Positions 22,995 to 34,139 are shown, counted from the stretch's first letter. The stretch: DNA of 64,000 nt from Tenrec ecaudatus (GCF_050624435.1 NC_134540.1:104313739-104377738); one strand, 5' to 3'. The notes: generated from the sequence alone by a model not told the origin. Translations and numbers: made by a program.

Positions 22995-23283
22995 AGTGAG
23001 TGAGAGAGTGAGTGATGTGAGTGGATGAGTGAGTGAGTGAGTGAGAGAGTGAGTGAGTGAGAGAGTGAGTGCTGTGAGTGAGTGAGTGAGTGAGTGAGAG
23101 AGTGAGTGAGTGAGAGAGTGAGTGCTGTGAGTGAGTGAGTGAGTGATGTGAGAGAGTGAGTGATGTGAGAGTGAGTGAGAGAGTGAGTGAGTGATGTGAG
23201 TGAGAGTGAGTGATGGGAGAGAATGAGTGATGTGAGAGTGATGTGAGAGTGAGTGAGTGATGTGAGTGAGAGAGTGAGTGAGG
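22995..23283 (+). repeat. GTGA/GAGA-type tandem array
   Basis: About 290 bases of GTGA units are mixed with GAGA and 'gtgatgtgag' variants. It starts at the 'gcagtgagt' end of the AfroSINE, so the SINE tail probably seeded it. It produces a Ser/Leu/Thr/His-rich reading frame of 128 codons on the minus strand, which is an artefact of the repeat. Confidence 0.95.
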
Positions 23284-23644
23284 TTACTAGCTCGGTGTCC
23301 TTGAACTAGACATATGACCTCACTAGAGTTCATTTTGTTCACTTTCAATCTGGTTTACCACTCTGACCTTTCAGGGTTATGTGCAAACAGAAATAACCTC
23401 ATACTCAGCGACATGAATTGTTTCAATCTTTGCTATCCACTCTGTGTTCAAAATCAGACTATAGTTCTCTACTTTCCAGAAAGTTAAATCTTAATCAACC
23501 AACCTAACATTCAAGTCTCTTAAGTATAAAGCTTCCTATTTTCTATTTCTGATTATTTTTGAACCTTGTATATCTGGTAAAGCCAATCCCTTAAAATTGC
23601 TTCTCAAACCAAGTCAATCTAATCTGAGGAGAACAAAACTAAGC
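23284..23644. other. Unique stretch
   Basis: No repeat or exon was recognised. Confidence 0.4.
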
Positions 23645-23945
23645 ACTCTCACTGCCCTTGAGTCAATTCTGACTCGTTGCGACCCTAGAAGACAGGGTAG
23701 AACTATAACCTGTGAGTTCCCCAGGCTGTAACTATTTTAAAAAAATAATTTTATTGTGGGCTCATACAACTCTTATCATAATCTATACATCCATCCATTG
23801 TTCCAAGCACATCTGTACATTTGTTCAGGCTGTTAACTCTTTACAGGAATAGAAAGCCTCATCTTTCTCCTACAGAGGGGTTGATGGTTTCAAACTGCTG
23901 ACCTTGCAGTCAGCAGCCCAACATGTGACTCACTATGCCCATTAG
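23645..23945 (-). repeat. AfroSINE interrupted by an L1 tail
   Basis: This is an antisense SINE in two parts, 23645-23741 and 23826-23945. The host text 'caggctgtaact' / 'caggctgttaact' occurs on both sides of the insert and is its target-site duplication. Confidence 0.9.
23742..23825 (-). mobile_element. Short L1 tail inserted in an AfroSINE
   Basis: This antisense L1 3' end has only about 85 bases ('taattttattgtgggctca' onwards). It is severely 5'-truncated and inserted at the 'taactcttta' site of the SINE. Confidence 0.88.
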
Positions 23946-23985
23946 GGATAAAAGTTCCTAGATGGTACAAAATTCAGCTCTGTCA
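23946..23985 (+). repeat. MIR, left part
   Basis: 'agttcctagatggtacaaaa' and 'ttcagctctgtca' continue at 25617 as 'tcagctctgtcatttatcac', a MIR core. The element at 23986-25616 interrupts it. Confidence 0.55.
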
Positions 23986-25616
23986 CAGTGCAGGAATTGT
24001 GTCCAGACTGACTCCCAGACACCAGGGCATAACATGAAGGGAGCTCAACAGAGCAGCAAGGGGAGTAAAGCAACAAAGTCCCAGAGGAATTCTGAAAATA
24101 GACTTCCGACTCAGGGGGCAAGGCTTGGCACTGCATCAGATCCGATCAGAAAACATTCATAAGGGTCAACAGACAGACCTGGAACTATTTATAATTTTTT
24201 TTCTTTTTTTTCACGTCTATATAAGATAGGCAGGATAAACAATCCTATTGAGAAAACAACAGACTGACAGTTCTGGGGGGACAGGGGAGAGGAGGAGGTG
24301 GGGGGGAAAGGAGGAGGGAGTCAATAAACTCAGGGACAAGGGAACAACAAGAGATCTAAAATCGACAGAGAGGAGGGCATAAAATGCCGGGTGGGATTCA
24401 ATCAAATGCAATGTAGTCAAGAGGAAGTACAGAGGGCCTAATGAAAGCCGACATGCTAGTGGGACAGGAGGAAAGTGAAATGAAATAGAGGAAAGAACTA
24501 GGAGGCAGAAGACATTTATAGATGTATATACACAGGCATGTACATATGTAAATATATTAATATTTAACGATAGGGATATAGGTCTATGCACATATCTTTA
24601 TAGCAGATGGACATTGGGCTTCTACTAAAGTCCTCACTCAATGCAAGAACACTTTGTTCTATTAACCTGGCATTCTGGGGTGCTCATCTTTCTGACATGA
24701 TCACTGAAGACAAAATGGGTGCATAAGTTTATGTGCTGAAGAAAACTGATGGTGCCTGGCTCTTACAAGATATAGCGCTTGGAGTTTTAAAGGCTGGAAG
24801 TTAAATAAGCAGCCATCTAGCAGGGAAGCAACAAAGCCCACATGGAAGAAGGACACCTGTGATCAAGAGGTGTCAGTGAGATCAGGCATCAGAAGACTCA
24901 GAACAAGCAACCATTTTGATGCAAACGAGGGGATTTGAGATGGAAACCCAAAGCCCATCTGTAGACAATTGGACATCCCCTCACAGAAAGGTCATACAGA
25001 AGGAACAGGCAGCCAGGGTGCAGTATAGCACCAATGAAACACACAACATTCCCCTAGTTCTTCAATGCCTCCCTGCTCCCCCTCCCCCAATACCATGTCC
25101 CTAGTTCTGTCTTACCAATCTGCCTGGACCAGAGCATGTACACTGGTACAGATAAGAGCTCTCAACACATGGACTCCAGGACAGATAAAACCCTCAGGAA
25201 CAGTAATGGAGTAGCGATGCCAGGAGGGTAGGAAGAAGGTGGGGGGAGGGAGAATGGGGGAACTAATCTAAGTGAACGACATATAACCCACCTACCCCTT
25301 CAAGGGGATGAACAACAGAAAGGTGGGTGAAGGGTGACAATGGACAGTGTAACATATGAAAATAATCATAAGTTATAAATTATCAAGGAGTTACAACAGA
25401 GGAGGGTGGGAAACGAAGGGGGGAAAAGAAGAGCTGACACCAAGGCTTCAAGTAGAAAGAAAATGTTTTGAAAATTATGATGGCAACAAATGTACAAAGG
25501 TGCTTGATACAACTGATGTATGGATTGTTATAAGAGCTGTAAGGACCCCCAAAATGATTTGTTAATTTTTTTAATTTAAAAAAGAATTTTAAAAAAGATG
25601 AAAACGAAAAAAAAAA
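23986..25616 (+). mobile_element. 1.63-kb composite L1-tailed retroposon, full length
   Basis: This is a sense copy flanked by 'tcagctctgtca' at 23974-23985 and 25617-25628. The insertion therefore begins exactly at 'cagtgcaggaattgtg' and ends in an A-rich tail. The first 0.8 kb has no ORF2 similarity and no reading frame. The last 0.8 kb is the L1 3' UTR, with 'gttataagagctgtaagga' near the end. It would be mobilised in trans by L1. There is no coding capacity. Confidence 0.88.
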
Positions 25617-25745
25617 TCAGCTCTGTCATTTATCACTCAGACCTTGAGGAAATTTTAAAAACTTGCATTTTTGTGTATAGAACTAAGAAGATAACATGGT
25701 CTGCATTATAGGGATGAGTTAAGGATTTAGCATGTAACCCTGGAG
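25617..25745 (+). repeat. MIR, right part
   Basis: 'gctctgtcatttatcactca' and 'gaccttgaggaaatttta' follow the MIR core, continuing from 23946-23985. Confidence 0.6.
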
Positions 25746-25764
25746 CGGACTCTGCCTCAGAGCC

Positions 25765-25965
25765 ACGCTGTGGGGCGGCACAGTGGGCAAAGGCTCTGAC
25801 ATCACAACAGTTGCAACCACCAGTCTTTGAGCAGGAGAGAGCGGGGGCCTTCTGCGTCCACAGAGCCACAGCCTATGAGACCCTCGAGGGCAGCTCTACT
25901 TTGCCCTCCAGCGTCATTACGAGCTGAAATTGATGCAACGGCAATAGGCTTGTGTTGTTTGCTTG
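25765..25965 (+). repeat. AfroSINE
   Basis: This sense copy has decayed ('gcagctctactttgccctcc', 'ttacgagctgaaattgatgc') but keeps the full order of SINE blocks. Confidence 0.8.
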
Positions 25966-26469
25966 TAATTGAGGACTAAATGATACATTTAAGGGTTAGC
26001 TTTTATTATTCCTACAATAAAATCTCTATATCTAGGTCTATATCCTATTTCCTTCTTACCTGAAATTCCTTCATTTAAGAAAACTGTCTATTTCATCTCC
26101 TCTCTGCTTCTTGGGGAGGGAGGTCATTGTTTCCTTATAAATGATTTGCTAGTTATAACAAGACACATTTCACCACTCTCCATTCCGCTTAACCAACAGT
26201 GTATGCTATATTGCTTTTCAAAATGTCATGACCGCAATTCTTTGAGGTGACCACTGGGATAATCTTCAGTTGAGTCACAGAGGAGTCCGGAAGTTGCTAA
26301 TCCTGACATCCTGTTCCAACTCACAATCCATTTCCCACCAATCGCAATTTGACAGATGGTGGGGCGATGTCGCTGAGCTACAGTTTATTTTCCCACTGTC
26401 TGTTTTGATGTACATCTGTTTCAGATGCGTTGCACCTGCTCCAAGAGGGACCATGTACAAAAAAACACA
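25966..26469. other. Unique stretch
   Basis: No gene or repeat was recognised. Confidence 0.35.
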
Positions 26470-26660
26470 GGCTTTGGAGTTCAAACACTGACGCTCAAAT
26501 CTCAGCCCATTTTCCAGCTGAAAATGGACCTGAGAACTCACTGAATCCCTTTGAGCCAAATTTCCACACCTCTCAAACGTGGATTAGTGCGGAGGTGAGT
26601 AGGTTGTGGTCAGCTATTGGTTCCTTTGAGCACACAATTCCTGACGTGACACTTCTAACA
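26470..26660 (+). repeat. MIR SINE
   Basis: The text follows MIR: 'ggctttggagttcaaacac', 'ctcaaatctcagcc', 'cctttgagccaaatttcca' and 'aacgtggatta'. It is diverged. Confidence 0.6.
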
Positions 26661-26984
26661 ATGCCCTCTCAGGTGATAAGATAACAAGTGGTGGAAAGAG
26701 ACTTCTGGGATAGCAAGACCTTGGACTACTTAGGAAAGACAGCATACTGTGCCTTTTCTACAGCTTCACTCTTGTACAGACAGATTGGCTCAGATTCCTT
26801 CCAGTTTTATATTCTGTTAAGTTTGAAAGCGCTTCTTTCTTTGAAGAAACCGAATGAGATTGGGAGCTCTAACAGGTAATGAGTATATAGAGATGAATTT
26901 TGTAATATGTCAACCATAAAGATATTACAGCTTCATAATATCTTTACAGTTGCACACCGTAAGCCTAAAATAGTGCTGGTGGAG
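26661..26984. other. Unique stretch
   Basis: No feature was recognised. Confidence 0.35.
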
Positions 26985-27106
26985 GAGGCCACATAGAGTA
27001 GTGGGTATGAGATGGGCTGCTAACCGCAGGTCAGCAGTTACCACCACCAGAGGCTCTACGGAGGGAAGAGGATGCTTTCTACTCCCATTAAGAGTTACAG
27101 TCTTGG
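26985..27106 (+). repeat. AfroSINE, left part (interrupted)
   Basis: It has a tRNA-like head ('gggctgctaaccgcaggtc') and body to 'agagttacagtcttggaa'. The right part resumes at 28779 after an L1-family insertion. Confidence 0.83.
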
Positions 27107-27183
27107 AATCCCCTCACTGACCCACAGTACTATGGGGGACAGCACTGGAGACACAGTGCAGGAATTGTGCCAGGTCTCTCTCT

Positions 27184-27236
<53 letters not shown>

Positions 27237-28778
27237 CAAAACAAGAAGGAAGAGGAAAAGAGCAGCAAGGGGAGCAAAGCAATGAAGTTTCCGAAGAATC
27301 CCAAAATAGGCTTCGTACTCGGGGTTGGGAGGCCGGCTTTGGCACCACCTCAGACATGATAAAAAAACACTCAAAGGTCAGCAGACAAGCCTGAACCATG
27401 CACAGGTTCCCCTGACCCCCTTTCTCCCCCCCCCCCCTATGTCTATCTATATAAGATAGGCAAGATAAACAATCCCAAGAAGAAAACATGGAAACATGGG
27501 AGAGGAGGAGGTGGGGAAAGGGAGTGGGGAGCCAACACTCAAGGACAAGGAACAACAAGCGATCTATAATCGATGACAAGGAGGGCATAAAATGTCTGGT
27601 GTATTTGATCAAGTACAATGCAGTCGAGAGGAATTACAAAGAGCCTAATGAAGGTCAAACATGATAGTGGGAGAGGAGGAAAGTAAAAGGAAATAGAGGA
27701 AAGAACTAGGAAGCAAAATACATTTATAGAGATATAAATATAGGCACAAATGTAAATATATAATATAGAATGATAGGGATATAGGTCTATGTACATAAAA
27801 TTATAATTATCAATTATGGTAGCAGATGGACATTGGGCCTCTACTAAAGTCCTCTCTCAACGCAAGAGCACTTTGTTCTAATAACCTGGCATTCGGTGAT
27901 GCTCCCCTTCCCTACACGATCATTGAGGTCAAAATGGGTGCATAAGCAAATGTGGTGAAGAAAGCTGATGGCGCCCTGCTACTACAAAACATAGTTTGGG
28001 GTCTTAAAGGTTTGAAGTTAAATAAACAGCCATTTAGCAGGGAAGCAACAAACACACCAACGGTGTGATCATGAGGTGTCAAGGGGATCAGGCATCAGAC
28101 GACCCAAAACAAACAACCATTTTGATGTGAATGAAGGGGGTCAGAATGGAAACCCAAAGCCCATCTTTAGACATCCCGTCATAGAAGGTTCACAAGGAAG
28201 GAATGAGTCAGCCAAGGTACAGTGGAGTACTGATGAAGCACACACCATTCCCCTAGTTTTTAATGCTTCCTTCCCCCATCATGACCCAGTTCTACTTTAC
28301 AAATCCAGCTAGACTGGAGTATGTACATTGGTACAAAGCTCTCGACACACAGAATCTAGAACAGTAAAAACATCTCAGGAACAGTAATGGGAGTAGCAAT
28401 ACCATGAGGGTAGGGGAAGGTGGGGGGAGAAGGAGGTGAAAGGGGGAAATGATCACACTGATCAGCATATAACACCACCACCCCCCACACACACCAGGGG
28501 GAAGAACAACAGAAACGTGGGTGAAGGAAGACAGTGGATGGTGTAAGATATGAAAATAACAATCATTTATCATTTATCAAGGCTTCCCAAGGGTTGGAGG
28601 GTGGAGGATGGAGGGGAAAAAGAGGAGCTGATCTACTTGGGGGCTCAAGTAGAAAGAAAATGCTTTGAAAATGATGATGGCAACATATGCACAAATATGC
28701 TTGATACAATTGATGTATGGATTGTTATAAGAGCTGTAAGAGCCCCCAGTAAAATGCTAAAACAAACAAACAAAACAA
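27107..28778 (+). mobile_element. 1.6-kb composite L1-tailed retroposon in an AfroSINE
   Basis: This sense copy has the composite 5' region starting at 'cagtgcaggaattgtgcc' (27155) and the L1 3' UTR ending at 'taagagcccccagtaaaatg' and an A-rich tail. It is flanked by 'agttaca.cttggaa' on both sides as a diverged target-site duplication. About 45 bases in front of 27150 are not explained. They could be host SINE sequence or extra 5' sequence. A CA microsatellite lies inside. Confidence 0.83.
27185..27234 (+). repeat. (CA)n microsatellite
   Basis: 25 uninterrupted CA units lie inside the 5' region of the composite retroposon. The number of units is likely polymorphic. Confidence 0.98.
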
Positions 28779-28865
28779 GTTACAGGCTTGGAAACCCAGA
28801 AGAGCAGTTCTACTGTGAGAGTAGTCACTGTGAGTCGGCATTGCCTTGATGGCAGTGAGTTGATA
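28779..28865 (+). repeat. AfroSINE, right part
   Basis: 'agttacaggcttggaaaccc', 'tgagtcggcattgccttgat' and 'ggcagtgagttga' complete the SINE begun at 26985. Confidence 0.85.
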
Positions 28866-29317
28866 AAGATGCTAATAATATCTGTAACTCACCTGAATGT
28901 AATATTCTCAATTTTAATAAAAATCACTGAAAATACACTAACATCAATGCCCATTCATAAGCACAGGCATGTTTATAATGGTAGCAGGGACCTAAAGGTA
29001 TATTTTAAATTTAGAAAAGAATTACATATATCCATTAAACCTAAATAGTCCCAAAGGAGGCTTTTATGAACCACTCTGAAGAAAAGGAGGTTTTGGATTT
29101 CATTCAGCTTATTATAATAAAGATACACAGAAGACAGTTTCCTTTACTCAAGTGGGTTGCTGGTGAAAGAGGTTTAATCTGTGGAACGTGTTACTCACCT
29201 GCGATACTAGTATCACTTAATTCACTACTTCACAAGGGAAACAACCCCCCCCCCCAAAAAAATAAAAGTCCGCATGCAGAAACAGTAAAAAGGTAATTAC
29301 CATCAATAGCTACTCAC
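28866..29317. other. Unique stretch
   Basis: No repeat was recognised. A CAG|GTGAGT donor-like site on the minus strand near 29203 has only a very short open frame before it, so no exon was called. A C-run lies near 29247. Confidence 0.35.
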
Positions 29318-29470
29318 ACAGCAAATCAAACAGGCCTGCCCAGGTCTGTCCAGTTTCATTATCAGCTAGTCAGAATACAAAGCTTCCTACAGTTCCCTTT
29401 TTCATGTTTTGTAGAGAAACTGTCAGCTGATTTTCACTGGTCAATGCTAATCCATTTAATTTTTTAACTA
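29318..29470 (-). pseudogene. Candidate exon with an in-frame stop, unidentified gene
   Basis: On the minus strand an acceptor ('ttttgagtccag') and a strong donor (GTGAGTA) enclose 153 bases with a protein-like frame. It reads VKKLNGLALTSENQLTVSL, then QNMKKGTVGSFVF, a TGA stop (29360-29362), then LADNETGQTWAGLFDLL. One changed base of a TGG codon would give this TGA, so the sequence may be a decayed exon, a sequencing error or an allele. The product was not recognised. Its end phase (1) does not fit the start phase of the 17.4-kb exon (2), so another exon would have to lie between them if they share a gene. Confidence 0.4.
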
Positions 29471-30694
29471 CTGGACTCAAAAGGTATGTGCGATACTAGC
29501 TTCACGACATCCTCTTCTAACTGGCATGCTTTGAAACAGATTTTGTAAAAACGTAGAGACTGACAGCATTCCCAATTGTCCGTGATTGCAAGCACCTGAA
29601 AATCATGGAGTCATCTACTTAGGAAAGCGGTGGTATGAGTGTGCTGTAGGAGTCAAATACTGAGTTAAAACAGTGTCAACAAAGAATCATTAAGAAATCC
29701 TTCATCATAACTTTCACAGTGGGCGGTTTGTAAAATGATCAAGAACAATCTGCTGCGTTCCACAGCACTGAGGTCAGTTTCTGCATACAAATCTTCACAG
29801 GAGGGAAAGGGGGGGGGGGCTTGAGAAAGTGGGCCATTCATGTGAACCAAGTTCAGAGGATTTCCAGCTCTGTGAAAAGCTATGTTATACAAGCAGATAG
29901 ATGTATTCAGCGGGGTAGACAGACCAGCTAGGTGAAGACTACAAAGGGGCCCTCCCATGGCTCATGAATAAGTCGAGGAAATGATCAGGGGGAAAGGGGA
30001 GAGAGATGTTTAGACAGATGGCCCACTTAAAATGCCTTGAGACAGGGCATAAGCAATTTTAATGAAACTTTAGATCTAGCATATGAATTGTTTCTTATTT
30101 CCCCCAGAAAAGAGAAAAGGAACTGTTGGGGGGGGGGGATGGGGGTGGGCTGAAACAAAAACTGCACAATTCACTGAAAACTTGCTTTTAGCAAATTTTG
30201 ATAGTGGGAGAGTAAAAAATGAAGCTTTATTGATGTCAGAAATTTCTATAAAATTATTTGTAGAATCATCGGCTATCAAAATAAATATAAAAACCCTGGG
30301 ATGAACAGATTAAAGGAATTTTTAAGAGAATTCTAGAGCCAAAGTAAACGGAAAGCTAAGCCTTAATATATGAGAACTTACAACAGGCCAGCATTAAAGT
30401 TCATCATTACAGAAGAAATATAAAAACAGCCTTTTCCGTGATCCTCTTCACAGCCAGAAATTGTCATGGAGGAGAAATAAAATTTGCCTAAATACAATTA
30501 CAAATGTATACATCCAAACTGATTTATAAGACTATGCAAAACAGTATGTATTGCACACAAGTGTCTAACAATAGCTAGGAATCATACCCAAGTTAGGTAT
30601 TAACATTGCAAACAATTGCACAATGCACTCTGAATGTAGCAATGAATCTATAAGGTTAGCAATAACCACATATATTTTAATATTATGCCCATGT
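29471..30694. other. Unique stretch with G-runs
   Basis: No exon or repeat family was recognised. G-runs at about 29810-29819 and 30127-30136 create spurious reading frames. Confidence 0.4.
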
Positions 30695-31075
30695 TTTATA
30701 TTGTGTATCCCAAAAAGATGAGCTCAAGTCTTAACCCTGCTAATATGACCTTGTTTGGAAATCGAGGTTTTTTTCCCTCTGATGTTAACAAGGTGAATCC
30801 TAAACCCAAACCTTTCTAAGTGGTACGCTAACAAGTTGGAAACAGAAGCTCACTCAGAGGAGTGACCGAGTGAGAATCCATGAGCAAGTCAGAGAGTACT
30901 AGGAACACCTGAGTACTACGAACAGAGGACTTCCTTCTAGAGCCAGTGCTCTAACTTGGACTTCCAGCTTCCCAAGTTTTGAGATAGTCCATTTCTATTC
31001 TTTAAAGACACTCATTTGTGTTATGTCAACACTAGGTAACTCAGATATTTCCTTCTTCCACCAATAAAGATTTAA
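30695..31075 (+). mobile_element. MLT1-type MaLR LTR
   Basis: The order of blocks follows an MLT1-like LTR: 'ttgtgtatcccaaaaagatg', 'cttaaccctg', 'tatgaccttgtttggaaatc' and 'acttggacttccagcttccc', with a decayed end. It is an ancient non-coding LTR of the ERVL/MaLR group with no internal genes. Confidence 0.7.
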
Positions 31076-31084
31076 GACCTCTAT

Positions 31085-31265
31085 CTTTGTAGGGGGTCAG
31101 CGAAAAAGAGGAAACTCCTCAAGAGATGGACTGACTGCGGCTGCAATGGGTTCAGACACAGCACGGGGCAGGGCAGGCAGTGCTTTGTTCTACTGTCCAT
31201 GGGGTTGGTGTGAGTCAGGGTCAACTAAGGGCTTCCAAAGCCACAGGAGTCCGAATGGTAATGTA
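31085..31265 (+). repeat. RTE LINE 3' tail
   Basis: 'ggggtcagcgaaaaagagga', 'gatggactgactgcggctgc' and 'gggcaggcagtgctttgttc' match the end of the RTE copies at 8.1 and 22.6 kb. Confidence 0.75.
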
Positions 31266-31309
31266 GAATCGCTGTCACACGCGCGGCCTCCAGGGTCTGA
31301 CTGATCAAG

Positions 31310-31447
31310 TAGAAATTCTGCTTGCACCATTTATTAGCTGTGTGACCATTTAACATTATTTATTCTCCTGCCTTCGATTCCTTACCAGAAAAACAAACAT
31401 GATGAAAATATTTAATGCTCAGAGTTAATTAAGAGAGATAAAGGTGC
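31310..31447 (+). repeat. MIR, left part
   Basis: It follows the MIR core ('ttattagctgtgtgaccat' and a 'gattccttaccagaaaaac' context). It is interrupted by the L1-family insertion at 31448 and resumes at 32153. Confidence 0.65.
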
Positions 31448-32152
31448 TCCCCTCACAGAGAGGTATAGGAGAGGAGACGGGTCAGTCAGGGTGCGAGGTA
31501 GTACCGATGAAGAACACAGCTTTCCCCCAGATTCTGGATGCTTCCTCCCCCCAACTACCATGATCCGAATTCTACCTTGCAGCACTGGATAGGGCAGAGG
31601 TTGTACACTGGTGCATATGGGAGCTGGAGGCACAGGGAATCCAGGGTAGATGATACCTTCAGGACCAAGGATGTGAGGGGCGATGCTGGGAGAGTGGAGG
31701 GTGAGTGGGTTGGAAAGGGGGAACTGATTAAAAGGATCCACATGTAACCTCCTCCCTGGGAGATGGACGGCAGAGAAGAGGGGGAAGGGAGACTCCGGAT
31801 AGGGCAAGATATGACAAAATAACAATCTGTGGATTATCAAGGGCTCATGAGGGAGGTGGGAGCGGGGAGGGAGGGAAAAAAAAAAGAGGAACTGATGCAG
31901 AGGGCTTAAGTGGAGAGCAAATGCTTTGAGAGTGATTAGGGCAAAGAATGTACGGATGTGCTTTATACAATTGATGTATGTATATGTGTGGATTGTGATA
32001 AGAGTTGTATGAGCCCCTAATAAAATGTAAAAAAAGAAAAGAAAAAAATGATTAGGGAAAAGAATGTACAGATGTGCTTTATACAATTGATGTATGTATA
32101 TGCATGGATTGTGATAAGAGTTCTATGAGCCCCAAATAAAATGTTTAAAAAA
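31448..32152 (+). mobile_element. Young L1-family insertion with a duplicated 3' end
   Basis: This sense, 5'-truncated copy of about 705 bases is flanked by the perfect 16-base duplication 'agagagataaaggtgc' at 31432-31447 and 32153-32168. The last 100 bases occur twice in tandem, each with its own 'gagcccc.aataaaatg' and A-rich tail (ending near 32040 and 32152). Reverse-transcriptase slippage, or transcription from a tandem source, could explain this. Confidence 0.92.
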
Positions 32153-32215
32153 AGAGAGATAAAGGTGCACATGCTTAGACTTGTGGTTGGCATAAAAATG
32201 GCTACCTATTAACAC
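32153..32215 (+). repeat. MIR, right part
   Basis: 'gataaaggtgcacatgctta' followed by 'ggttggcata' matches the MIR end ('taatgcatgtaaagcgctta' and 'ctggcacata') and continues from 31447. Confidence 0.6.
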
Positions 32216-32429
32216 TCTTGGCATCACTACGATCCTTTGACTGACAGAGCAATATCTGAAATCTCACCCTAATGGGATTTTTTTAAAGCCATAAATATAA
32301 AATAAATTGAAATGCAATTCCCCTTTTCAGTAAATTCTCCACTACCTGTATCACCACAGTCAGCATCAGAAAGGTAAAACTTTCTTGTCCTAAAGCATCA
32401 CACAGACTAAAAACATGTATTTTTGTGTG
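32216..32429. other. Unique stretch
   Basis: No feature was recognised. Confidence 0.35.
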
Positions 32430-32965
32430 TGTGTGGCTTCTTTTATTCTAAATCATGTGTTTGAGGTTCACTGTGTTTTGGAATAGACCATTCATTTTTA
32501 TTGCTGAGTAGTTTTCTGTTGCAAAAATATGGTAAAATTACTTTTAGTTCCTATTTCTGCTTGCTAGGCATTGAGTATTTTCAAGTTATTGTTACTATGA
32601 ACAAAGCTATGATAAATATTCTTAAAAATTTTTTTGTCTTTTTATTATTTATTTATTTAAATTAACATTTTATTAGGGACTCATACAACTCTTATCACAA
32701 TCCATACATATACATACATCAATTGTATAAAGCACATCTGTACATGCTTTGCCCTAATCATTTTCAAAGCATTTGCTCTCCACTTAAGCCCTTTGCATCA
32801 GGTCTTTTTTCTCTCCCTCCCAGCTCCCTCCGATAAATATTCTTGTACAAGTCTCTCTTGAAGGCATGTTTGCAAAAAATTAGGAGTGAAAATACTAGGG
32901 CAAATGTATGTTTAATTTTATTAAAACTATCCAACAATTTTCCAAAGCATTGGAACATATTTTTA
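32430..32965 (-). mobile_element. Old L1 ORF2 3' region, interrupted
   Basis: The antisense text follows the end of L1 ORF2: 'accattcatttttattgctg', 'gttactatgaacaaagctat' and 'gtacaagtctctcttgaag'. It is split by a short L1 tail (32624-32831) and cut by a mariner at 32966. Diverged old-L1 text (about 33940-34090) lies beyond the mariner. Confidence 0.7.
32624..32831 (-). mobile_element. Short L1 tail nested in an old L1
   Basis: This antisense, 5'-truncated tail of about 210 bases is flanked by a perfect 13-base duplication 'gataaatattctt' at 32611-32623 and 32832-32844. Confidence 0.93.
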
Positions 32966-33912
32966 TACGAGGGAATACCCCCCAAAAAACCCTAATATTT
33001 TTTCAAAGCTTTGTCTTTTTTACTCTTTTTACAAAACAACCTTATCACCTTCAAGGTATCTCCATTACACTGAATACATTTGTCAAATCTGCGATTCCAT
33101 TCTTGGAAACATTTTTTGAACTCACATATTTAGATGGCCGACAGCACCTCCCTGTTTTTTTCTTCACCTCTTCTATGGTCAAATCGCTGTCCTTTCATGT
33201 CCCTCTTCATTCGTGGAAACAAAAAGAAGTCTCATGGAACGAGGTCATGGGAGTAAGGTGCTTGGGGAAAGAGAGGCATGCTGTTTTTTGCCAAAACCTG
33301 GCGTACTGAGATGGCTACTGAGCAAGTGCAATGCAGTGGCAGGGAAACCAGACCCCGCCTGCTACAGATCAAACCTTTTTGGGGGGTTACATTGTTACTC
33401 TATCTCTTCAGAATGTCCAAATAGAAAGCTTGATTAACAGTCTCCAAATGCACTACAAGTCCGACATTTTCGACTGTTCAGGAAATTGACAGGTGTCCAG
33501 AATGAGGTTTGTCATCAATGGATGCTTCACCTCTTTTGAAATGAGAAATCAACTGGTCCACTTCAGTTTTCCCCATAGCGCTGTCCTTGTAAACAGTGTT
33601 TAGCATCACAACAGTTTCTGGTGAACTTTTCACATTACAACAGTTTCTGGGCACTTTTCCCAAAGCAGGAAACACAGTTCCACAGCCACACGCTGCTCTC
33701 TTTAATCGGCCATCACAAAAATGAGGTTTGAGTGAAACTGCTTTACAAAAAAATTCACTGTGACTAAAGAGACCTTCCCAGGCGATGCCACTGGGTGCAC
33801 TAACTCAGAGCAAACTGCTTGATTCTCATCTGATGGGGGAAATGCTGGTTGGAAAAATTAGTCTTAAGATATCTCCGGCCAGTGGAGTTTTTTTGGGGGG
33901 GTTAACCCCTTA
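32966..33912 (-). pseudogene. Decayed mariner DNA transposon, internally deleted
   Basis: This is antisense transposase sequence of the Tc1/mariner superfamily. At 33478-33675 the minus frame shows the N-terminal helix-turn-helix block ('HFKRGEASIDDKPHSGH'), typical of mariner transposases. The left end is TA followed by 'cgagggaatacccccc', the inverted-repeat style of the copy at 47182-48452. Frames are broken throughout, and about 320 bases are missing compared with that copy. It is inserted in an old L1. Confidence 0.8.
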
Positions 33913-34090
33913 AAATTCTATAAGCAACAGAGTTAATCCAGACTCTTGCTAGCATTTGGTGTTGCATACTGTTCTTTATGCAAAACTTTGCAGAACTCAC
34001 CAGTTCTAGTGGATTTTTGGTATATTCTTTAGATTTTTCTCTATATAAGACCATTTCACATATAAATTAATTCTTTTAAATCTAGATGCT
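33913..34090 (-). repeat. Probable old L1 remnant
   Basis: 'tgctagcatttggtgttgc' and 'tttctctatataagaccat' resemble antisense L1 ORF2 text. It continues the L1 in which the mariner sits, with a deletion between the pieces. Confidence 0.5.
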
Positions 34091-34139
34091 TTTCATTTCT
34101 TTTCTAAGTGTCCTAGCTAGAAACTCTTGTAAATTGTTG

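Noticed and set aside
22962..23348. 128-codon minus-strand frame rich in Ser, Leu, Thr and His
   Set aside because: It is a translation of the GTGA tandem array and has no start context, splice sites or family similarity.
27095..27618. Minus-strand frames with long Cys-Val runs, up to 162 codons
   Set aside because: These frames read through the CA microsatellite and the reverse strand of a non-coding retroposon.
31412..32086. 224-codon minus-strand frame, the longest in the window
   Set aside because: It lies wholly in the reverse strand of an L1-family 3' UTR. The same text recurs in other copies with stops, so it is a chance frame in a repeat.
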